NCBI RefSeq assembly: GCF_016894385.1
Contig: NZ_CP069812.1
Coordinates: 992,001-1,056,000, forward strand
Length of the DNA stretch: 64,000 nt
From: Cupriavidus oxalaticus
GTDB taxonomy: Bacteria > Pseudomonadota > Gammaproteobacteria > Burkholderiales > Burkholderiaceae
Direction of reading: 5' to 3'
The notes beneath the pieces were generated by a model. It was not told the DNA's origin, ran no database searches, and saw only the letters and a program-made list of their open reading frames with translations. Of this stretch, positions 9,221-18,348 are shown piece by piece; position 1 is the first letter of the stretch; each line of letters starts with the position of its first letter. The position numbers and the translations under genes were made by a program.

Positions 9221-9847
9221 ATGACCGACAAGATCCAACGCGGCACCCAGTCACCTGCCGACCCCGCCGGAAACGACGACGCACTGAAGGAAGTCTGCGT
9301 CGCTTCGGCCACGGTCCATCGCGGCAAGTTCCTCACCCTCAAGCAAGACATCGTCCGCCTGCCGGATGGCAAGCAGACCGGGCGCGAGTACATCGTGCAT
9401 CCGGGCGCCGTGATGATGATCCCGTTGTTCGACGATGGCACCGTGCTGATGGAACGGCAGTTCCGCTATCCGGTCGGCGAAGTCATGCTGGAATTCCCCG
9501 CCGGCAAGCTCGATCCGCAAGAGGGCGCGCAACGCTGCGGCGAACGCGAGTTGCAGGAAGAGACCGGCTATACGGCCAGGCGCTGGGACTACCTGACGCG
9601 CATCCACCCGGTCATCTCTTACTCGACCGAATTTATCGACATCTTCCTGGCGCGCGACCTGACGCACGGCGAGGCGCAGCTGGACGATGGCGAATTCCTG
9701 GAGACGTTCATCACGCCGGTGGGGCAGGTGATCGACTGGGTGCGCAGCGGGCGCATCACGGATGTGAAGACCATCATCGGCGCTTTCTGGCTGGAGAAAA
9801 TCGTTTCCGGCGCCTGGCAGCCGGGCGAGCAGGCGGTGCCGCGCTGA
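9221..9847 (+). CDS. Nudix hydrolase, ADP-ribose pyrophosphatase-like
   Basis: A 208-residue protein with a complete Nudix box at residues 95-117, G-x5-E-x7-REL-Q-EETGY, where the glutamates bind the catalytic metals. The preceding strands (MMIPLFDDGTVLMERQFRYP) match the ADP-ribose pyrophosphatase (NudF-type) branch, which splits ADP-ribose to AMP and ribose 5-phosphate. The exact substrate is inferred. The ATG has a CGGAG site 5 bases upstream. It lies 43 bases after the DUF2818 gene on the same strand and may be read from the nuo transcript. Confidence 0.9.
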   Translation: MTDKIQRGTQSPADPAGNDDALKEVCVASATVHRGKFLTLKQDIVRLPDGKQTGREYIVHPGAVMMIPLFDDGTVLMERQFRYPVGEVMLEFPAGKLDPQEGAQRCGERELQEETGYTARRWDYLTRIHPVISYSTEFIDIFLARDLTHGEAQLDDGEFLETFITPVGQVIDWVRSGRITDVKTIIGAFWLEKIVSGAWQPGEQAVPR

Positions 9848-9932
9848 CTCGCTCCGGCAGCGGGGCGCGCACTGCGCTAAGCTGGGTGTGGAGGCGATGA
9901 GCGCATGTGCCTAAAACTGCATGTTCGTTCTC

Positions 9933-9968
9933 CGAACGGTCGTTCGAGAAAATTTAGCACGACCGTTC
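9933..9968. promoter_or_regulatory. Tandem palindromic operator-like sites (A and B)
   Basis: Site A, CGAACGGTCGTTCG (9933-9946), is palindromic outside its centre. Site B, GCACGACCGTTC (9957-9968), read on the other strand is GAACGGTCGTGC and differs from A at one base. Their centres are 23 bases apart. Site B overlaps the -35 box of the promoter for the gene at 10019, as a repressor site would. The shape suggests a TetR-family operator. Related sites occur at 50745-50756 and 62552-62563. Confidence 0.6.
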
Positions 9969-9994
9969 ACAAAATTTCGATTCGCGGATAATAT
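9966..9994 (+). promoter_or_regulatory. Sigma-70-type promoter for the acyl-CoA operon
   Basis: TTCACA (9966-9971), a 17-base spacer and TAATAT (9989-9994) lie 25 bases before the DUF1178 start at 10019. It is AT-rich against a GC-rich background. Operator-like site B covers its -35 box. Confidence 0.6.
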
Positions 9995-10018
9995 AGCTTT
10001 TGACGGGCTGGAAAGATC

Positions 10019-10474
10019 ATGAAGGTGCTCGACCTGCGCTGCGCGCATGACCATCGTTTCGAGGGCTGGTTTGCCTCGGAGGAAGAAGCGCAGTCGCAAA
10101 TCGCGCGCGACCTCGTCCAATGCCCGGTCTGTGGCGACCACGCCGTGACGCGGCTCCCCAGCGCGCCGCGCCTGAACCTGTCAGGCGCGACTGCGCCGAA
10201 GGGCGCTGCCAGGCCGGCGCAGCAAGCGGCAACCGCCGCGGCACCGGCGACACTGCAAGCGCTGTACATGAAGGCAGTGAAGCAGGTGCTGGCTCAGACC
10301 GAGGACGTTGGCGACCGCTTTGCCGAGGAGGCAAGGCGCATGCACTATGACGAAGCGCCGGAACGCGGCATCCGCGGCTCGGCTTCGCCAGAGGAAGTGC
10401 AGGCGCTGGCCGAGGAGGGCATCGAGACTTTCCCGCTTGTCGTGCCGGATGCGCTGAAGCAGACGGCTCACTGA
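10019..10474 (+). CDS. DUF1178 family protein
   Basis: A 151-residue protein recognised as DUF1178 by its N-terminus: MKVLDLRCAHDHRFEGWFAS followed by QCPVCGD, giving Cys8, Cys35 and Cys38, a likely zinc ribbon. The tail from residue 80 is helical and charged. The family is widespread in alpha- and beta-proteobacteria and has no agreed function. It is the first gene after the operator-promoter region and precedes two acyl-CoA dehydrogenases by 97 bases, so it may share their control. No enzyme motif is seen. Confidence 0.85.
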   Translation: MKVLDLRCAHDHRFEGWFASEEEAQSQIARDLVQCPVCGDHAVTRLPSAPRLNLSGATAPKGAARPAQQAATAAAPATLQALYMKAVKQVLAQTEDVGDRFAEEARRMHYDEAPERGIRGSASPEEVQALAEEGIETFPLVVPDALKQTAH

Positions 10475-10571
10475 ATTGCGTCCTGTGCCCGTTGCTGTCG
10501 GCGCATGACGCGCAAGGCAGAACAAACCGCCGGCAGCCTGAGACGATGCCGGCATCATCATGGAGACGGGC

Positions 10572-11774
10572 ATGGATCTCAACTACTCGGCGTCCGACAA
10601 CGCCTTCCGCGAGGAAGTGCGTAGCTGGCTCGAAGCCAACTTGCCGGCGGACATCCGCAGCAAGATTCTCAACCACCGCCGCCCGAGCCGCGACGACCTG
10701 GTGCGCTGGCACAAGATCCTCGCCGGCAAGGGCTGGTCGGCGCCGCACTGGCCCGTCCAATTCGGCGGCACCGGCTGGAATGCCACCCAGCGCCATATCT
10801 GGGACGAGGAGAACGCCCGCGTCGGCGCACCCGGCGTGCTGCCGTTCGGCGTGGCCATGGTGGCGCCCGTGATCATGAAGTACGGCAACGAGCAGCAGAA
10901 GTCGTACTACCTGCCGCGCATCCTGGATTGCACCGACTGGTGGTGCCAGGGCTATTCCGAGCCTGGCTCGGGTTCGGACCTGGCGTCGGTGAAGACCCGC
11001 GCCGAGCTGACCTCGGACGGCAAGCACTACATCGTCAACGGCCAGAAGACCTGGACCACGCTCGGCCAGCACGCCGACATGATCTTCTGCCTGGTCCGGA
11101 CCGACCCGGAAGCCAAGAAGCAGGAAGGCATCTCGTTCCTGCTGATCGACATGAAGACGCCGGGCATCACCGTGCGCCCGATCATCATGCTCGACGAAGA
11201 GCATGAAGTGAACGAGGTCTTCTTCGACAACGTCAAGGTGCCGGTCGAGAACCGCGTCGGCGAAGAGAACAAGGGCTGGACCTACGCCAAGTACCTGCTC
11301 GGCCATGAGCGCACCGGCATCGCGCGCGTGGGCAACTCCAAGCGCGAACTGGGCTTCCTGAAGCGGGTGGCGCGCCAGCAGCAGAAGAACGGCAAGCCAC
11401 TGCTGGAGGATCCGGTGTTCGGCGCCAAGGTGGCCGCGCTGGAAATCGAACTGATGGCGCTGGAAATCACCGTGCTGCGCGTGGTGTCGAGCGAAGCCGC
11501 GGGCAAGGGCCCCGGTCCCGAGGCGTCGATGCTCAAGATCAAGGGCACCGAGATCCAGCAGCTGCTGACCGAGCTGATGGTCGAGGCCGTCGGCCCGTAC
11601 GCCCAGCCGTTCGATACGGCCTACCTGGAGTGCGAGACCGAGCATGCGGTGACCGGCAACGACGACGCCGCGCCGCTGGCCGCGTACTACTTCAACTATC
11701 GCAAGACCTCCATCTACGGCGGGTCCAACGAAATTCAGAAGAACATCATCAGCCAGATGATTCTGGGGCTGTGA
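10572..11774 (+). CDS. Acyl-CoA dehydrogenase, PimC-like large subunit
   Basis: A 400-residue flavoenzyme of the acyl-CoA dehydrogenase family, with the helical N-domain, the central beta-domain (WCQGYSEPGSGSDLASVKT, the FAD/substrate loop) and the C-terminal helical domain ending IYGGSNEIQKNII. It desaturates an acyl-CoA at C2-C3 and passes electrons to ETF. Sequence and pairing with the next gene resemble the large subunit of pimeloyl-CoA dehydrogenase. The substrate cannot be read from sequence. Start chosen at 10572 because GGAGA (10562-10566) lies just before it; the ATG at 10560 overlaps that site. Confidence 0.88.
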   Translation: MDLNYSASDNAFREEVRSWLEANLPADIRSKILNHRRPSRDDLVRWHKILAGKGWSAPHWPVQFGGTGWNATQRHIWDEENARVGAPGVLPFGVAMVAPVIMKYGNEQQKSYYLPRILDCTDWWCQGYSEPGSGSDLASVKTRAELTSDGKHYIVNGQKTWTTLGQHADMIFCLVRTDPEAKKQEGISFLLIDMKTPGITVRPIIMLDEEHEVNEVFFDNVKVPVENRVGEENKGWTYAKYLLGHERTGIARVGNSKRELGFLKRVARQQQKNGKPLLEDPVFGAKVAALEIELMALEITVLRVVSSEAAGKGPGPEASMLKIKGTEIQQLLTELMVEAVGPYAQPFDTAYLECETEHAVTGNDDAAPLAAYYFNYRKTSIYGGSNEIQKNIISQMILGL

Positions 11775-11787
11775 GGAGACACGTAAC

Positions 11788-12906
11788 ATGAACTTCAATC
11801 TCAGCGACGAACAGAAGCAACTGGCCGACGCCGTCCGCCGTTTTGTCGAGAAGGACTACGGTTTCGAGGACCGCAAGAAGAATTACGAGAGCGCTGCCGG
11901 CTACGGCGAATCCGCCTGGGGCTCGCTGGTCGAGCTCGGCCTGACCGCGCTGCCGGTGCCGGAAGCGCAGGGCGGTTTCGCGGGCAAGGCGCTCGACATG
12001 ATGGTGGTGCAGCAGGAACTGGGCCGTGGCCTGGTGGTCGAGCCGTACCTGGCCACCGTGGTGGGTGCCTATGCACTGGGCCTGGCCGGCGGCCAGGATG
12101 CGCTGCTGGAGCAGGTCGCCGGCGGCGAGCTGAAGCTGGCCGTGGCCTTCAACGAGCCGCAGGCGCGCTATGAGCTGAACAACGTGCGCGTCACCGCCCG
12201 CGACGGCAAGCTCAACGGCCGCAAGACCGTGGTGCTGCACGGCGGCCAGGCCGACAAGCTGATCGTGTCGGCGCGCAGCAGCGGCGGCGATGCCGACCAG
12301 GATGGCATCTCGCTGTTCCTGGTCGATGCCAGGGGCGCCGGTGTCAGCATCAAGGACTACCGCACCATCGACAACCTGCGCGCGGCCGACATCACGTTCC
12401 AGGATGCGCCGGCGCAACTGCTGGGCGACGCCGGCAAGGGCTTCGCGCTGGTCGAGCAGGTGGCCGACTATGCCGCGGTGCTGCTGTGCGCCGAGGCCGT
12501 GGGCGTGATGGACACGCTCAACGCCGCCACGCTGGAATACGCCAAGACGCGCCAGCAGTTCGGCCAGCCGATCGCGCGCTTCCAGGCGCTGCAGCACCGC
12601 ATGGTCGAAATGTTCATCCATGCCGAGCAGTCGCGCTCGATCACGCTGCTGGCCGCGGCCCGTTTTGAAGAGGCCACGCCGGAAGAGCGCCGCCGCTACG
12701 TCTCCGCCGCCAAGGCGCGCGTGGGGCAGGCAGCGCGCACGGTCGGCCAGGAAGCGGTGCAGATCCACGGCGGCATGGGCGTGACCAACGAACTGCCGGC
12801 GGCGCATATGTTCAAGCGGCTGACGCTGATCAACACCACCTTCGGTGACGTGGATCACCACCTGGGCCGGTTTGCCGCCCAGCCGGGGTTCCAGGAAGCA
12901 GCCTGA
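11788..12906 (+). CDS. Acyl-CoA dehydrogenase, PimD-like small subunit
   Basis: A 372-residue acyl-CoA dehydrogenase paralogue starting 13 bases after the previous gene, with GAGGAG upstream. The N-domain (MNFNLSDEQKQLADAVRRFV) and C-domain (YAKTRQQFGQPIARFQALQH, QIHGGMGVTNELPAAH) are complete. The central beta-domain is diverged and lacks the usual SEP-GSGSD loop. This pattern matches the small partner of heteromeric pimeloyl-CoA dehydrogenase-type enzymes. The pair probably acts together on a medium-chain or dicarboxylic acyl-CoA, which is inference. Confidence 0.87.
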   Translation: MNFNLSDEQKQLADAVRRFVEKDYGFEDRKKNYESAAGYGESAWGSLVELGLTALPVPEAQGGFAGKALDMMVVQQELGRGLVVEPYLATVVGAYALGLAGGQDALLEQVAGGELKLAVAFNEPQARYELNNVRVTARDGKLNGRKTVVLHGGQADKLIVSARSSGGDADQDGISLFLVDARGAGVSIKDYRTIDNLRAADITFQDAPAQLLGDAGKGFALVEQVADYAAVLLCAEAVGVMDTLNAATLEYAKTRQQFGQPIARFQALQHRMVEMFIHAEQSRSITLLAAARFEEATPEERRRYVSAAKARVGQAARTVGQEAVQIHGGMGVTNELPAAHMFKRLTLINTTFGDVDHHLGRFAAQPGFQEAA

Positions 12907-12933
12907 CGCATGACTCATGCATGCTGCCGGTTG

Positions 12934-12965
12934 GCTCCCCTCTCCCGCGTGCGGGAGAGGGGAGC
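12934..12965. repeat. REP-like palindrome, copy R1
   Basis: Perfect 15-base arms (12934-12948 and 12951-12965) around a 2-base loop; the core is CCCCTCTCCCGC / GCGGGAGAGGGG. It lies 27 bases after the acyl-CoA dehydrogenase stop. It is one of nine related palindromes in the window (R1-R9), all between genes and mostly just after a stop codon. Confidence 0.9.
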
Positions 12966-13001
12966 GTCCGCCGGCGGCGCCAGCTTGCGTCTTACATCCT
13001 G

Positions 13002-13038
13002 ACCGCGCCAGGGCCTACAGGCCTTGGCGCGGTTTTTC
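13002..13038 (+). terminator. Rho-independent terminator after the PimCD-like pair
   Basis: A 14-base-pair stem (13002-13015 with 13020-13033, one G-T pair), a 4-base loop TACA, and a run of five T ending at 13037. It should end or reduce transcription from the dehydrogenase genes before the MaoC genes. Confidence 0.85.
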
Positions 13039-13146
13039 TTTGCGCGCTGTTAGGGACGGGTTCGGCAAATACGGACGCTCCGCCCTGACACGCATGCGAT
13101 CATCCTCAAGACAAGGCCATCGCCATCCATGACGGAGAGACAAGCA

Positions 13147-13590
13147 ATGCTGTATTTCGAAGACTTTGAAGTCGGCAGCCGCCGCGAACTGGGCTCCTAC
13201 GTCGTCACCGAAGAAGAGCTCCTCGCCTTTGCCCGCCAGTACGACCCGCAGCCGTTCCATATCGACAAGGAAGCCGCAGCCAACAGCATCTACGGCGGGC
13301 TGATCTCGAGCGGCTGGATGACGTGCTCGATCATGATGCGCCTGCTGGTGCTGAGCACCACCGGCAAATCGGCCAGCATGGGCTCGCCCGGCGTGGACGA
13401 GATCCGCTGGATCAAGCCGGTCTATGCCGGTGACACGCTGACCGTGGTACTCAACGTGCTGGACACGCGAGCCTCGCAATCGAAGCCGGACCGCGGCATC
13501 GTGCATACCCAGTGGGAGGCCACCAACCAGCGCGGCGAGCTGGTCTGCACCGTCAAGGGCATGGGCATGTACGGCCGACGCCCCGCATAA
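13147..13590 (+). CDS. MaoC family (R)-specific enoyl-CoA hydratase-like protein
   Basis: A 147-residue single hot-dog domain. The hydratase-2 motif is present: [17 protein letters not shown] at about residues 31-47, with the catalytic Asp and His five residues apart (DPQPFH). It would hydrate a 2-enoyl-CoA to an (R)-3-hydroxyacyl-CoA or do a related reaction. Start chosen at 13147, seven bases after GGAGAG, rather than the ATG at 13129. A second MaoC gene follows after 36 bases, so the two may form a heterodimer. Confidence 0.88.
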   Translation: MLYFEDFEVGSRRELGSYVVTEEELLAFARQYDPQPFHIDKEAAANSIYGGLISSGWMTCSIMMRLLVLSTTGKSASMGSPGVDEIRWIKPVYAGDTLTVVLNVLDTRASQSKPDRGIVHTQWEATNQRGELVCTVKGMGMYGRRPA

Positions 13591-13626
13591 CGACACATCC
13601 ACCCACCCATCGAGGAGACAACCGAA

Positions 13627-14103
13627 ATGCGTACCATCGCAACGCTGGAAGAACTGGAAGGCCTGCAAGGGCAGGAAGTCGCGGTCAGCGACTGGATGGA
13701 GGTGACCCAGCAGCAGGTCAACCAGTTCGCCGAGGCCACCGGCGACCACCAGTGGATCCACGTCGACGTGGAGCGCGCGAAGAAGGAGTCGCCTTATGGC
13801 GCCCCGATCGCCCATGGCTTCCTGACGCTGTCGCTGCTGCCCAGGTTCATGCAAAACGCGCTGCACATGCCGTCGAAGATCGGCGTCAACTACGGCCTGA
13901 ACCGCGTGCGTTTCACCGCGCCCGTGCCGGTGGGCAGCAAATTGCGGGCACGAATCAAGCTGCTCAAGGTCGAACGGCTCGATCCGCTGCCGAAGTCGCC
14001 CGAGCTGGTGGGTGCCCAGTCCACCTGGGAGGTGACGATCGAGCGCGAGGGCAGCGAGCGTCCGGTATGTGTCGCGGAGTCGATTTCCCGCCGCTATGGA
14101 TGA
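13627..14103 (+). CDS. MaoC family dehydratase
   Basis: A 158-residue hot-dog protein. The catalytic pair is in FAEATGDHQWIHVDVERAKK (Asp and His in GDHQWIH, about residues 41-47), followed by YGAPIAHGFLTLSLLP, typical of the NodN/MaoC-like branch. A strong GAGGAGA site lies about 10 bases upstream. With the MaoC gene just before and the acyl-CoA dehydrogenases it gives desaturation and hydration steps of an acyl-CoA route. The exact substrate is unknown. Confidence 0.88.
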   Translation: MRTIATLEELEGLQGQEVAVSDWMEVTQQQVNQFAEATGDHQWIHVDVERAKKESPYGAPIAHGFLTLSLLPRFMQNALHMPSKIGVNYGLNRVRFTAPVPVGSKLRARIKLLKVERLDPLPKSPELVGAQSTWEVTIEREGSERPVCVAESISRRYG

Positions 14104-14184
14104 CCCCACATCCACCGTGTGGTGTTGAGCTGCGACAAAGGTTCTGATGCACTGCGACAATATGCCACACAGAAATGTCGCACC

Positions 14185-14214
14185 CACAAAGCCGCGCCAA
14201 TGCGCGGCTTTGTG
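14185..14214 (+). terminator. Terminator-like hairpin after the MaoC pair
   Basis: Perfect 13-base arms (14185-14197 and 14202-14214, CACAAAGCCGCGC and its complement) around a CAAT loop, followed by the AT-rich catatttattg. There is no clean T-run, so strength is uncertain. Confidence 0.6.
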
Positions 14215-14239
14215 CATATTTATTGTCGAAATTGTGATC

Positions 14240-14253
14240 TTGACGACAATCAA
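14240..14253. promoter_or_regulatory. FNR/ANR-like box upstream of the cyo operon
   Basis: TTGACGACAATCAA matches the FNR consensus TTGAT-N4-ATCAA at 9 of 10 fixed positions. FNR-type oxygen sensors control bo3 oxidase genes in enterics. The box is about 490 bases before cyoA, so direct control needs an upstream promoter close to it. Confidence 0.4.
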
Positions 14254-14744
14254 GTGCTGCGATGCGACGACAGCACATGATTGTCCGTTTATCTGAACGC
14301 TGTGTTCTGTGGCGTTGGGTTTACCCTCAATGTTGCGTTGCGGTACATTCGCGCCCACGATGTTTTACGTGTTGCGCTCCCCGGCCGAAAACCGCGCTTG
14401 CTCCCAGGTCTCTGATGGCAAGTCCGTCGGGAAGTGCAAAAGCCTCGTATTCCAACGCTACCCGGCCGCTGTACTGAGCCGGGACCGTTCGCGGTTTCGG
14501 CCACCAGGTGCCGCAGCGCCGGCAAGGTCCCACAGGGCCTGCAGCGCGCGCAGTCAGTTGTCCTTCCGTGTTCATGGCGTTGCAAGGCCGCATGGTCCTC
14601 CGGCGTTAGATTCGCCGCCCGACCGCAACGCCAGCTAAGGACACGTCCTTCCGGTTTTCCCATAGCCCCACGCCTCTTGCGCGAGCATCAGGCGGTTTAG
14701 CCACGCTTTTGCCCAAAGCGCGGTGCAACCAAACCAGTCGTGAC

Positions 14745-15716
14745 ATGAAGAAACCCATACTGCCGCGTTGGACGCGGTTCCTGCCCTGCCTCGGCCTGCT
14801 CCTGCTGGCCGGCTGCAACATGACGCTGCTCGACCCGAAAGGGCAGGTCGGCGTCGACATCAAGAACATCATCCTGATCGCCACCTGGCTCATGCTGCTG
14901 GTGGTGGTGCCGGTGATCGTGCTCACGCTGGTGTTCGCCTGGAAGTACCGCGCGTCCAATACCAAGGCGCGCTATGAGCCGGACTGGTCGCACTCGACCG
15001 CGATCGAAGTGGTGGTGTGGCTGATCCCGTGCCTGATCATCATCGCGCTGGGCATCATCACCTGGAAGTCCTCGCACGACCTGGACCCGTACAAGCCGCT
15101 GGAATCGAACAAGAAGCCGGTCACCGTCGAGGTGGTCGCGCTGAACTGGAAGTGGCTGTTCATCTATCCGGAGCTGAAGATCGCCACGGTCAACCAGATC
15201 GCCTTCCCGGTCGACACCCCGGTGAACTTCAAGATCACCTCGGATTCGATCATGAATTCGTTCTTCATCCCGCAACTGGGCAGCCAGGTGTACGCCATGG
15301 CGGGGATGGAGACCAAGCTGCACCTGATCGCCAACCATGCCGGCTCGTATGACGGCGTGTCCGCCAACTACAGCGGCGGCGGCTTCTCGGGCATGAAGTT
15401 CAAGGCGGTCGCCATGTCGAACTACGAGTTCGACGAATGGGTCGCCAAGGTGCGCGCCTCGTCGACCGAACTGGGCGTTGAAGGCTACAAGACGCTGGCA
15501 CAACCCAGCGAGAAGGAGCCGGTCACGTACTACGGCAAGGTGGAAGACCAGCTCTTCCACAACATCCTGCACAAGTACATGGACCACAGCGGCACCGCGC
15601 TGGCCGACAAGGGTTTCAAGGGCGGCCCGATCTGCACGTCGCGCAACACCCTCGGTGAAGAGCAGTTGTCGATGACCACACCGGCCAAGCTGGCCACCGT
15701 GGTATCTGGCGCGTAA
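14745..15716 (+). CDS. cyoA: Cytochrome bo3 ubiquinol oxidase subunit II
   Basis: A 323-residue lipoprotein subunit. The signal peptide ends in a lipobox (LLLLAGC, Cys24) and two more membrane helices follow (about residues 40-65 and 85-110). The periplasmic cupredoxin domain is in the CyoA form: the CuA ligands of cytochrome c oxidases are absent and the segment reads [20 protein letters not shown]. It therefore serves a quinol oxidase. The first ATG giving a proper signal peptide is 14745; an upstream TTG at 14709 only adds a polar extension. Confidence 0.95.
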   Translation: MKKPILPRWTRFLPCLGLLLLAGCNMTLLDPKGQVGVDIKNIILIATWLMLLVVVPVIVLTLVFAWKYRASNTKARYEPDWSHSTAIEVVVWLIPCLIIIALGIITWKSSHDLDPYKPLESNKKPVTVEVVALNWKWLFIYPELKIATVNQIAFPVDTPVNFKITSDSIMNSFFIPQLGSQVYAMAGMETKLHLIANHAGSYDGVSANYSGGGFSGMKFKAVAMSNYEFDEWVAKVRASSTELGVEGYKTLAQPSEKEPVTYYGKVEDQLFHNILHKYMDHSGTALADKGFKGGPICTSRNTLGEEQLSMTTPAKLATVVSGA

Positions 15717-15727
15717 TCCTGGGAGCA

Positions 15728-17704
15728 ATGATGTTTGGCAAGTTGAGTTTGTCGGCGATTCCGTTTCATGACCCGATCATCATGGTCGTGCTGGCCGGCG
15801 TCGCCCTGGGCGGTGCTGCGCTGCTGGGCGCGATCACGTATTTCAAGAAGTGGGGCTACCTCTGGAACGAGTGGTTCACCTCCGTCGATCACAAGAAGAT
15901 CGGCGTGATGTACTGCCTGGTCGCCCTGATCATGCTGCTGCGCGGCTTTGCCGACGCGGTCATGATGCGCACCCAGCTGGCGCTGGCCACCAATGGCGCC
16001 ACCGGCGTGCTGCCGCCCGAGCACTACGACCAGATCTTCACCGCCCACGGCGTGATCATGATCTTCTTCGTGGCGATGCCGCTGATGACCGGCCTGATGA
16101 ACCTGGTCGTGCCGCTGCAGATCGGCGCGCGCGACGTGGCCTTCCCGTTCCTGAACACGCTGTCGTTCTGGCTGTTCGTGGCGGGCGCCATGCTGGTCAA
16201 CGTCTCGCTGGGCGTCGGTGAGTTCGCCAAGACCGGCTGGCTGGCCTACCCGCCGCTGTCGGGCCTGGACTACAGCCCCGGCGTAGGGGTGGACTATTAC
16301 CTCTGGAGCTTGCAGATCTCGGGCCTGGGCACGCTGCTGACCGGCGTGAACTTCCTGGTGACGATCCTGCGCATGCGCGCCCCGGGCATGACCCTGATGC
16401 GCATGCCGGTGTTCACCTGGACCGCGCTGTGCACCAACGTGCTGATCGTGGCCGCCTTCCCGGTGCTGACCGTGACCCTGGCGCTGCTGGGCCTGGACCG
16501 CTACGCCGGTACGCACTTCTTCACCAACGACGGTGGCGGCAACGCCATGATGTACGTGAACCTGATCTGGATCTGGGGCCACCCCGAGGTGTACATCCTG
16601 ATCCTGCCGGCGTTCGGTATCTTCTCTGAAGTCATTGCCACGTTCTCGGGCAAGAAGCTGTTCGGCTACAAGGGCATGGTGTACGCGACCGCCGCCATCA
16701 TGGTGCTGTCGTTCATCGTGTGGCTGCACCACTTCTTCACGATGGGCTCGGGCGCCAACGTCAACGCGTTCTTCGGCATCACGACCATGATCATCTCCAT
16801 CCCGACCGGGGTGAAGATCTTCAACTGGCTGTTCACCATGTATCGCGGCCGGGTCCAGATGACCTCGCCGGTGCTGTGGACGCTGGGCTTCATGATCACC
16901 TTCGTGATCGGCGGCATGACCGGCGTGCTGATGGCCGTGCCGGCTGCGGACTTCGTGCTGCACAACAGCCTGTTCCTGATCGCCCACTTCCACAACGTGA
17001 TCATCGGCGGCGTGCTGTTCGGCTACCTGGCCGGCATCACCTACTGGTGGCCGAAGGCGTTCGGCTTCACGCTGAACGAGCGCCTGGGCAAGTGCGCCTT
17101 CTGGTGCTGGCTGGTCGGCTTCTACTTCGCCTTCATGCCGCTGTACGTGCTGGGCCTGATGGGCATGACCCGCCGCCTGAACCACACCGACAACCCGGCC
17201 TGGACGCCGTGGCTGTACCTGGCCGTGGTCGGCGTGGTGTTCGTGGCGCTGGGCATCTTCTTCCAGGTGCTGCAGATCGTCGTGTCGATCCGCGACCGCA
17301 AGAAGCTGGCCGACGTGACCGGCGACCCGTGGGGCGGCCGCACCCTGGAGTGGGCCACCTCGTCGCCGCCGCCGTTCTACAACTTCGCGCACACCCCGGT
17401 GGTGCGTGACCTGGACGCGTTCTCCGACATGAAGGCCCGTGGCGAGACCCTGCCGACCGAAGGTTACGAGAAGATCCACATGCCCAAGAACACGGGCGCG
17501 GGCTTCATCATCGGTGCCTTCAGCCTGGTGTTCGGCTTTGCCCTGACCTGGCATATCTGGTGGATGGCCGTCGTTGGCCTGGTGGGCATGGTGTGGGCGT
17601 TCATCCACCGCAGCAACGACGACCACATCGACTACTACGTGCCGGCCACCGAGGTCGAGCAGATCGAAACGCGCCATCTGCAGCGCATTGCTTCGCAAGC
17701 CTGA
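15728..17704 (+). CDS. cyoB: Cytochrome bo3 ubiquinol oxidase subunit I
   Basis: A 658-residue catalytic subunit of the haem-copper oxidase family. Visible ligands: His107 (low-spin haem, [10 protein letters not shown]), [12 protein letters not shown] (CuB His and cross-linked Tyr), HHFFTMG (CuB histidines) and [10 protein letters not shown] (haem ligands). Arg72 and Asp76 ([11 protein letters not shown]), the ubiquinol-site residues known from E. coli CyoB, are present. It oxidises quinol, reduces oxygen to water and pumps protons. A GGGAGC site precedes the tandem ATGs at 15728 and 15731. Confidence 0.97.
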   Translation: MMFGKLSLSAIPFHDPIIMVVLAGVALGGAALLGAITYFKKWGYLWNEWFTSVDHKKIGVMYCLVALIMLLRGFADAVMMRTQLALATNGATGVLPPEHYDQIFTAHGVIMIFFVAMPLMTGLMNLVVPLQIGARDVAFPFLNTLSFWLFVAGAMLVNVSLGVGEFAKTGWLAYPPLSGLDYSPGVGVDYYLWSLQISGLGTLLTGVNFLVTILRMRAPGMTLMRMPVFTWTALCTNVLIVAAFPVLTVTLALLGLDRYAGTHFFTNDGGGNAMMYVNLIWIWGHPEVYILILPAFGIFSEVIATFSGKKLFGYKGMVYATAAIMVLSFIVWLHHFFTMGSGANVNAFFGITTMIISIPTGVKIFNWLFTMYRGRVQMTSPVLWTLGFMITFVIGGMTGVLMAVPAADFVLHNSLFLIAHFHNVIIGGVLFGYLAGITYWWPKAFGFTLNERLGKCAFWCWLVGFYFAFMPLYVLGLMGMTRRLNHTDNPAWTPWLYLAVVGVVFVALGIFFQVLQIVVSIRDRKKLADVTGDPWGGRTLEWATSSPPPFYNFAHTPVVRDLDAFSDMKARGETLPTEGYEKIHMPKNTGAGFIIGAFSLVFGFALTWHIWWMAVVGLVGMVWAFIHRSNDDHIDYYVPATEVEQIETRHLQRIASQA

Positions 17705-17709
17705 GAACC

Positions 17710-18348
17710 ATGTCGACTCAAGTCCTAGACCGCATCCCCGCGCAGGCCGGCGCCTCGGCCCACGCCGACGCGCATGACCATGCGCACCACGATACCAGTG
17801 CCAATACGGTGTATGGCTTCTGGATCTACCTGATGAGCGACTGCATCATCTTCGCCGGGCTGTTCGCCACCTTCGCCGTGCTGCGCGGCGAGCTGGCGGG
17901 CGGGCCGTCGGCGAAGGAGCTGTTCGAGCTCAACTACGTGCTGGTGGAGACCTTCATCCTGCTGTTCTCCTCGATCACGTACGGCATGGCGATGATCTCG
18001 CTGCAGAACCGCAGCCTGAAGCACGTGCAGACGTGGCTCGGCGTCACGTTCCTGCTGGGCGCGGCCTTCATGGCGATGGAAATCAACGAGTTCCACCACC
18101 TGATCGCCGAAGGCGCCGGCCCGGGCCGCAGCGCGTTCCTGTCGTCGTTCTTCACGCTGGTCGGCACCCACGGCCTGCACGTCGCCAGCGGCATGCTGTG
18201 GATGATCGTGCTGATGTGGCAACTGGGCAAGAAGGGCATCACCCCGACGCTCAGCAAGCGCCTGATGTGCCTGTCGCTGTTCTGGCACTTCCTGGACGTG
18301 GTCTGGATCGGCGTGTTTACCGTGGTCTACCTGATGGGACATCTGTGA
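17710..18348 (+). CDS. cyoC: Cytochrome bo3 ubiquinol oxidase subunit III
   Basis: A 212-residue protein with five membrane helices. Its cytoplasmic start is histidine-rich ([11 protein letters not shown]). Family segments include [20 protein letters not shown] near residue 37 and [20 protein letters not shown] near residue 151. It stabilises subunit I. The ATG at 17710 lies five bases after the cyoB stop. The stop overlaps the cyoD start by one base (TGATG), so translation is likely coupled. Confidence 0.95.
   Translation: MSTQVLDRIPAQAGASAHADAHDHAHHDTSANTVYGFWIYLMSDCIIFAGLFATFAVLRGELAGGPSAKELFELNYVLVETFILLFSSITYGMAMISLQNRSLKHVQTWLGVTFLLGAAFMAMEINEFHHLIAEGAGPGRSAFLSSFFTLVGTHGLHVASGMLWMIVLMWQLGKKGITPTLSKRLMCLSLFWHFLDVVWIGVFTVVYLMGHL

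Larger units (their letters stand above)
14104..14744. other. 641-base intergenic region upstream of cyoA
   Basis: No convincing gene lies here. It holds the MaoC terminator hairpin (14185-14214), an FNR-like box (14240-14253) and then about 490 bases leading to cyoA. The leader has GC-rich segments that could fold, but I could not match it to a known riboswitch. The cyo promoter must lie here; I cannot place it firmly. Confidence 0.5.

Noticed and set aside
14480..14495. Another ACGRTCGT-type operator (gaccgttcgcgg)
   Set aside because: Only half of the palindrome is present; the second half does not match the four-site pattern.
14370..14700. Cobalamin or other riboswitch in the cyoA leader
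   Set aside because: The leader is GC-rich and foldable, but the conserved boxes of known riboswitches could not be found, and cyo genes are not usual targets.
15530..17698. A 722-codon minus-strand frame across cyoA and cyoB
   Set aside because: Same reason: a shadow of cyoB with no domain likeness and biased composition.
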